In this document: positions 3,601 to 6,046 of the stretch, in pieces | Numbering within the stretch: the stretch's first letter is position 1 | Layout of the letters: each line of letters begins with the position of its first letter | Assembly: GCA_029052615.1 (NCBI GenBank) | Contig: JAIDIR010000034.1 | Span: 1 to 6,046 of the forward strand | Direction of reading: 5' to 3' | Source: Clostridia bacterium | Lineage (GTDB): Bacteria > Bacillota > Clostridia > Christensenellales > Borkfalkiaceae | Length of the DNA: 6,046 nucleotides | Position numbers and translations under genes: made by a program | The notes under the pieces: model-generated | The model's database searches: none | What the model saw: only the letters and a program-made list of their open reading frames with translations | What the model was told of the DNA's origin: nothing

Positions 3601-6046
3601 CAGCTGCACTACGTTTATTGCGGATACCGCCTTGGCAACTACGCCCGTTATCGGGTAAGTAATGGTCTGCGAATCGTCGTTTGAAGATATTACAAGCGTG
3701 TTATTGCCCGCAACAAGCTTACCGTCGGATGAATCGACTTCCAGCTTATAAGAGGTCAAAGTTTCGGAACTGCCGTCAGTATAGGTAGCTTGCACCGTCA
3801 GATAGGACTTTATAGTCGCAAGCGAAGTATCCGTATAAACCGTATTAGTTCCGGGATTATACGCCGTAACGGCTATACTGCTCAACTCGCGCGCCAAAAA
3901 CTCAAGCTCCATTTTACCCGTTGCGGTGGTAAAATTGTTCGCGTCGGTGGGCGTGAAATTCCAGTTATATTCTTTTGTTCCCGCCGTAGCCACTTCATTC
4001 GTGCCCCAGGTAAAGGTTCCGGGCGTACTGTCAGTATCGGCTATAAGATTGGGCAAGCCCGCGCTTTCGTAAGGTGTGGTTGTCTGCGGCGGATCGACTT
4101 TGGGCTTGGGCGTAGACGGCTTTTGTTTTATCTTTATGGTGAAATTCTTAGTACCGCCGTCCGCAGCTTCGCCCGCCCACCTTAAGTGGGCTTCAATCTT
4201 CATCGCAACGACGTAAGTGCCCGCGGCTTTTATATCGGGTAACGCCGAAGAAGTTGCGGAATTATAAATTACACTTTCGGGATTACCCAGATTATCAGTA
4301 TACTTTATAGTATCAACGCTCATATAAGCTTCGTTGCAGTATACGTCCGTATCCAGCCAGTCGGGCTTATCATTGCCGCTTAAAGCGGTCAACCACTTGG
4401 AATTGCCGTCGTAAGTAACTTCGATATCCAGCGGCGCGTCAATTGCGTTCATACCGTAGGAGCAGTAAATACTGTCCGTCGAGTGTCCGCTGTTTGCCGT
4501 GGTGTATAAAAGCGTTACGTCGTGAGTGGCAAGCGAAACGTTTGCAGGCAGCGTAAGGGTCGTATAAGCCATCTTAGCCGCAGTTGCACTGCTATCCATA
4601 GTAATCGCCTGCTGATAGTCCACCTCTCCGCCCGTTGAAGACGAGGGCGTAAGAAGTACGATAAGCTTGCCGTCCCTGACGTTAGTGGGATTGTTGTACT
4701 TTATATGTAAGGTACTGCCGTTTGCGCCGATTAACGCCTTTGCGTTAGCCGTGTTTGCGGCGTAACTGCCGTCCTTTAAGTACAGCTTGTATTCGGGCGT
4801 TGTGGGAACGTTCGTCATATTCGCCCAACCCGTCCCCGGAATTTCCGCCGTTGCGTATGCAATCTTGGTTGTATCCAACACGAAAGCAGGACGAACGCCG
4901 GCTGGTTTTCTTGGTTTGCTGGAAGTCCAATACCAGTCAACGTAATGGTCGCTGACAAATCCGCTACTATCTATAACCATCGCATCCGAATTTGTAGTAG
5001 AGTAACGACCAGAATTGCGAAGCCAATAAAAATCGGCAAGGTCATCCGAATAACTCAGATAAGAGACAGTTGCACTGTCATCGTTATAAGGATTGGGGAA
5101 AGCGTTGGAAGTCTTCCAGTCAGGATCGATTTTACTTGCGTAAGTCTGATCGACAACGCCGTCGTTGTCGGTGTCGTCACCGAAACCGTAATCCAGGTTA
5201 TTTACGTCGTAATAATCGAGAAGGAAAAGCTTATCTCCGCTTGTAGTTTCCTGCACGCCGCCGTCGGACGTAACTCTTGCATACGTTGCCGAGGGGTTAT
5301 TAAATCTGCCCGTATTGTACTTTCCGTTTTCATCCGAGCCTTCGGCTATTATAGAAGTGACACTATATTGATAGAGTTTTGTTCCGTTTGCTCCGCCAAC
5401 CGTACGATAATTATACATTCCGTATAAATCCGTAGTGTATTCGCGCGCTGCATTAACGGCGGCTTTTTCTCCCAAAGAAAAAATATGCCCGTAATAAGAT
5501 TCACTTTCGCTGAACGTCCTATCAAGGTCGGGGATTGCCGTGGAGCTGGTGCCCACAGAGGAAAGCGAAGCGCCGCCGTTCATAATTGCATGAATATAGC
5601 TTGTTCCCCAGAATGCGTATTCTGGGTTCCTGTAATACATATTGTAGTACTCTCTGCCAATCTGATAGTCGGCAAACAGCAGCAGATTATTACTACCCGT
5701 GCCGTTGCCGTACTTCCCGTCGTTTTTTGCAAGAACGCTCCATTTTATAGCGCCCGTATGCGCATTAGCGCCGTCATTGCCGTAATCCAGACTACTGTCT
5801 ATATTAGTACCGAAGTAAACTTTTTCCTTTTGCTTACCTTCGAAGCCGTTGAGAATATTTCCCGAACCGTTTAAGTCGAGATATGCCGCGTTGGTTTTCG
5901 GCGTCGTTGCCGCATATACCTTGTTATCCGTTTTTGAAAATGAAAAAACTGTGCCGCACAATGATGCAACACAGAATATGGGCGTGAGTATATAAAGCAA
6001 CGCGCGCTTTACGCCTTGCTTACTTCTTAAAAGTGCTTGCCCCCCC
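637..6046 (-). CDS. Giant single-pass surface protein: DUF6273-like head, Ig-like/MBG stalk, TM helix, long charged cytoplasmic tail (5' end outside window)
   Basis: The open frame ends at TAA 639-637 and stays open to the right edge. The first start-like codon is TTG 6000 (used as residue 1, 1,787 aa), but 15 further in-frame codons include RSKQGVKRA, a basic signal-peptide n-region, so the real start is probably beyond 6046. Order of parts: signal peptide with VYA/A cleavage site (about 30); DUF6273-like domain (about 60-378) ending in YWLRNSG and GVRPAFVL; Ig-like modules (about 520-625); Pro/Lys linker (627-645); AGT/FTPTD-type Ig module (646-703); Big_3-like module (705-788); another beta module (about 790-870); four MBG-like repeats (871-1205); a second Big_3-like module (1208-1294); two further beta modules (1296-1474); TM helix (1496-1517); then an inside tail beginning RSSKKKRER. 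No LPXTG, dockerin or SLH anchor is seen. The likely role is surface recognition or adhesion coupled to something inside the cell; no enzyme motif was seen and the function is unknown. The gene is followed by its own terminator. Confidence 0.95.
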   Translation of the reverse strand, partial: GGQALLRSKQGVKRALLYILTPIFCVASLCGTVFSFSKTDNKVYAATTPKTNAAYLDLNGSGNILNGFEGKQKEKVYFGTNIDSSLDYGNDGANAHTGAIKWSVLAKNDGKYGNGTGSNNLLLFADYQIGREYYNMYYRNPEYAFWGTSYIHAIMNGGASLSSVGTSSTAIPDLDRTFSESESYYGHIFSLGEKAAVNAAREYTTDLYGMYNYRTVGGANGTKLYQYSVTSIIAEGSDENGKYNTGRFNNPSATYARVTSDGGVQETTSGDKLFLLDYYDVNNLDYGFGDDTDNDGVVDQTYASKIDPDWKTSNAFPNPYNDDSATVSYLSYSDDLADFYWLRNSGRYSTTNSDAMVIDSSGFVSDHYVDWYWTSSKPRKPAGVRPAFVLDTTKIAYATAEIPGTGWANMTNVPTTPEYKLYLKDGSYAANTANAKALIGANGSTLHIKYNNPTNVRDGKLIVLLTPSSSTGGEVDYQQAITMDSSATAAKMAYTTLTLPANVSLATHDVTLLYTTANSGHSTDSIYCSYGMNAIDAPLDIEVTYDGNSKWLTALSGNDKPDWLDTDVYCNEAYMSVDTIKYTDNLGNPESVIYNSATSSALPDIKAAGTYVVAMKIEAHLRWAGEAADGGTKNFTIKIKQKPSTPKPKVDPPQTTTPYESAGLPNLIADTDSTPGTFTWGTNEVATAGTKEYNWNFTPTDANNFTTATGKMELEFLARELSSIAVTAYNPGTNTVYTDTSLATIKSYLTVQATYTDGSSETLTSYKLEVDSSDGKLVAGNNTLVISSNDDSQTITYPITGVVAKAVSAINVVQLSNSTFKFPVTTEEIKAAISRVNVQWNTGASGNLESFDDVTVSGTLNAGNSVTVTVGIDGTTATKNITVRIDKGDFDVSGITFTGDTLTYDGNSHKLEIAGTLPDGVSVNYAVAGQTATAFTNAGTYNYTASFTHGNANYNTISTTLTATLQIDKASYEKPTGYDETKQVTYTGSAISLPANWITGLDPDVTVTYCEADGTTPFAAKTAVGKYTVKAVFSVADPANYEVPETVTLTFEITDKKIYTPSVTFEDVTVTYDGQPHTIAIDGVVPGWITVTYYKEDGTTVFTDATDVADSGKVIARFTHSDPEYADIPDMTATLTINPADYDMSGITFEDKTEIFNGTAYTLVISGDLPAWITPSYSVDGQTGTSFSAAGTYEFTVSFTHTDGNYNPIADKTATLTISDAVVVAVSAKVEDGADFNANDTLDDLKAKLTAEIEYNNGNKESVAVEDLEVTCNDLRDGNKFKAGLQSITVKYTDENGKEVSTAVNITVQKVKVALPVYSGGLKYTGVAIKPTVDNFNGFDGELMTFVTDKLQSGLAVGLYKAVFALNDNENYEWATVTTLKKTVFAAAIYDGEVTLLANEAAVDWSIAKAVITATKKDNALPVFASESYMGAFSDVVGLKYYTDEACTEEVAAEDLKYETQYFVKAELIDTDNFELDASAAQYAVKSFSYTTPAKQLTGFEKVLAVIKANWLWIVIAAVALILLILIIALAVRSSKKKREREERRLAEEKAERERKEEERERREEERRQREEERRREEREERMAARMAMPQMMPQMPQQMPQAQGVPQAQTMAAGGGSAISEAQFVHLQMQAELAALKAEQTAKELAELKAKQATEQQLAQTKLEMQFANMAARSGGEQVVQGGISLDKLTELIRTEVNAALNGREKAALPATAAPEGAATATTQVPPDAVMTTVTTTKIDTTKKPVQSAQAQAPAPAVRTVVRNVVAPMPVDDGRVFDVGGFYTPVDPLTDLNLDDVEKKD
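1033..1185 (-). other. Second coiled coil in the cytoplasmic tail
   Basis: Residues about 1606-1656 (SEAQFVHLQMQAELAALKAE then QTAKELAELKAKQATEQQ and on to AQTKLEMQFANM) have Leu/Ala/Met spacing compatible with heptads and the E/K/Q content of a coiled coil. This differs from the preceding hydrophobic-poor segment. It is joined to that segment by a flexible MPQ-rich linker (about 1571-1597). Confidence 0.65.
1291..1446 (-). other. Arg/Glu-rich single-alpha-helix or coiled-coil segment in the cytoplasmic tail
   Basis: Residues 1519-1570 are almost entirely K, R and E (for example EERRLAEEKAERERKEEE), with hardly any hydrophobic heptad core. This is typical of ER/K single alpha-helices rather than classic dimeric coiled coils. 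The encoding DNA is a purine-rich run of degenerate GAG/GAA/CGC codons. It begins directly after the TM stop-transfer residues, so it could act as a stiff strut projecting from the membrane. Confidence 0.75.
1450..1515 (-). other. Single transmembrane helix of the surface protein
   Basis: Residues 1496-1517 (WLWIVIAAVALILLILIIAL then AV) form an uninterrupted hydrophobic run flanked by Lys/Asn outside and RSSKKKRER inside. Positive-inside topology puts the N-terminal 1,465 residues outside and the C-terminal 270 inside. Confidence 0.9.
2386..3390 (-). repeat. Four tandem MBG/Ig-like repeats (A-B-C-D)
   Basis: Protein-level repeats of about 80-86 residues: A 871-954 (3139-3390), B 955-1040 (2881-3138), C 1041-1124 (2629-2880), D 1125-1205 (2386-2628). 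Shared features are an opening SGITF or SVTFED, a YDG or YTG/FNG turn, a central TVTY or NYAV/SYSV strand, AGTY or VGKY, an FTH-type strand and a closing TATLxI. A and D are most alike (GQTxTxF, AGTY, SFTH, NYN), while B and C share VTY..xDGTTxF. The repeats are diverged at the DNA level, so this is an old duplication. They form the middle of the extracellular stalk. Confidence 0.75.
4867..5823 (-). other. DUF6273-like N-terminal domain (probable C-type-lectin-like fold)
   Basis: Residues about 60-378 carry the landmarks I associate with DUF6273. These are an early GAIKWSVLAKND, then NNLLLFADYQI and a YNMYY segment, a middle GDKLFLLDYYDV, then FYWLRNSG, a D-S-S-G-F-V turn and the closing GVRPAFVL. 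The WLR...SG...GVRPA pattern is the family's characteristic C-terminal block and resembles C-type-lectin-like folds. Between the blocks there is an inserted D-rich loop, DDTDNDGVVD (275-284), of the calcium-binding type. The assignment is from memory of the family pattern; no search was run. Confidence 0.65.
5911..6045 (-). other. Signal peptide of the surface protein
   Basis: The segment translates as a basic n-region (R, K, K, R within RSKQGVKRA, upstream of TTG 6000), a hydrophobic core (LLYILTPIFCVASLCGTVF), a polar c-region and VYA before ATTPK. VYA/A is a good signal peptidase I site, with cleavage after residue 30 counted from TTG 6000. The n-region is only present if translation begins upstream of 6000. 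Cys at 10 and 15 lie in the core, and no lipobox at the end of the core was recognised. Confidence 0.75.

Noticed and set aside
4175..4191. Imperfect palindrome GCCCAC-CTTAAG-TGGGC
   Set aside because: It lies within well-conserved-looking coding sequence (HLRWAG) with no T-tract or promoter nearby; most likely chance.
4745..4930. Minus-strand 61-codon frame
   Set aside because: It is out of frame within the surface-protein gene, with no domain and no start signal of its own.
5466..5484. TTTTT ... AAAAA short hairpin
   Set aside because: Only five A-T pairs inside coding sequence; too weak to be a terminator or regulatory hairpin.
1940..5874. Further plus-strand frames (1940-2431, 2119-2643, 2686-3045, 3199-3546, 3299-3658, 3790-4185, 4755-4955, 4945-5427, 5485-5874)
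   Set aside because: All are antisense to the continuous surface-protein gene and mutually overlapping; none carries a recognisable domain. They are best explained by codon bias of the real gene.

Overview
The window shows two genes, both on the minus strand and both running off an edge. It suggests a low-to-mid-GC Gram-positive of the Clostridia type, probably a gut-associated lineage. This rests on the DUF6273-like ectodomain, MBG/Big-type immunoglobulin-like modules, a consensus sigma-A promoter and an XRE-family membrane-anchored regulator. No marker gene is present, so the taxonomy is an inference.

About 637-6046 is a single very large gene for a single-pass surface protein of about 1,790-1,800 residues. 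Its order is: signal peptide; DUF6273-like (probably C-type-lectin-like) N-terminal domain; a long stalk of immunoglobulin-like modules, including four tandem MBG-like units; one transmembrane helix; and an unusually long (about 270 aa) cytoplasmic tail. The tail holds an Arg/Glu-rich single-alpha-helix segment, a Met/Pro/Gln linker, a second coiled coil, a Pro/Ala/Thr linker and an acidic C-terminal motif. The reading frame is still open at the right edge, so the true start codon lies outside the window.

Positions 505-636 are a compact intergenic region. Reading in the direction of transcription it holds a strong GC-rich hairpin terminator for the surface-protein gene, then a promoter (TTGACT, 18 bp, TAAAAT), then a perfect 10-bp inverted repeat centred on the -10 box, which looks like an autoregulatory operator.

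Positions 1-504 (possible start at 516) hold the 5' part of an XRE/HTH_3-type regulator with a cytoplasmic DNA-binding domain and at least two membrane helices. Its 3' end lies beyond the left edge. The two genes are co-directional but separated by a terminator and a new promoter, so they are probably separate transcription units. Whether the regulator controls the surface protein cannot be decided here. All plus-strand open frames look like antisense shadows of these two genes. No RNA genes, CRISPR arrays, insertion sequences or phage genes were seen.
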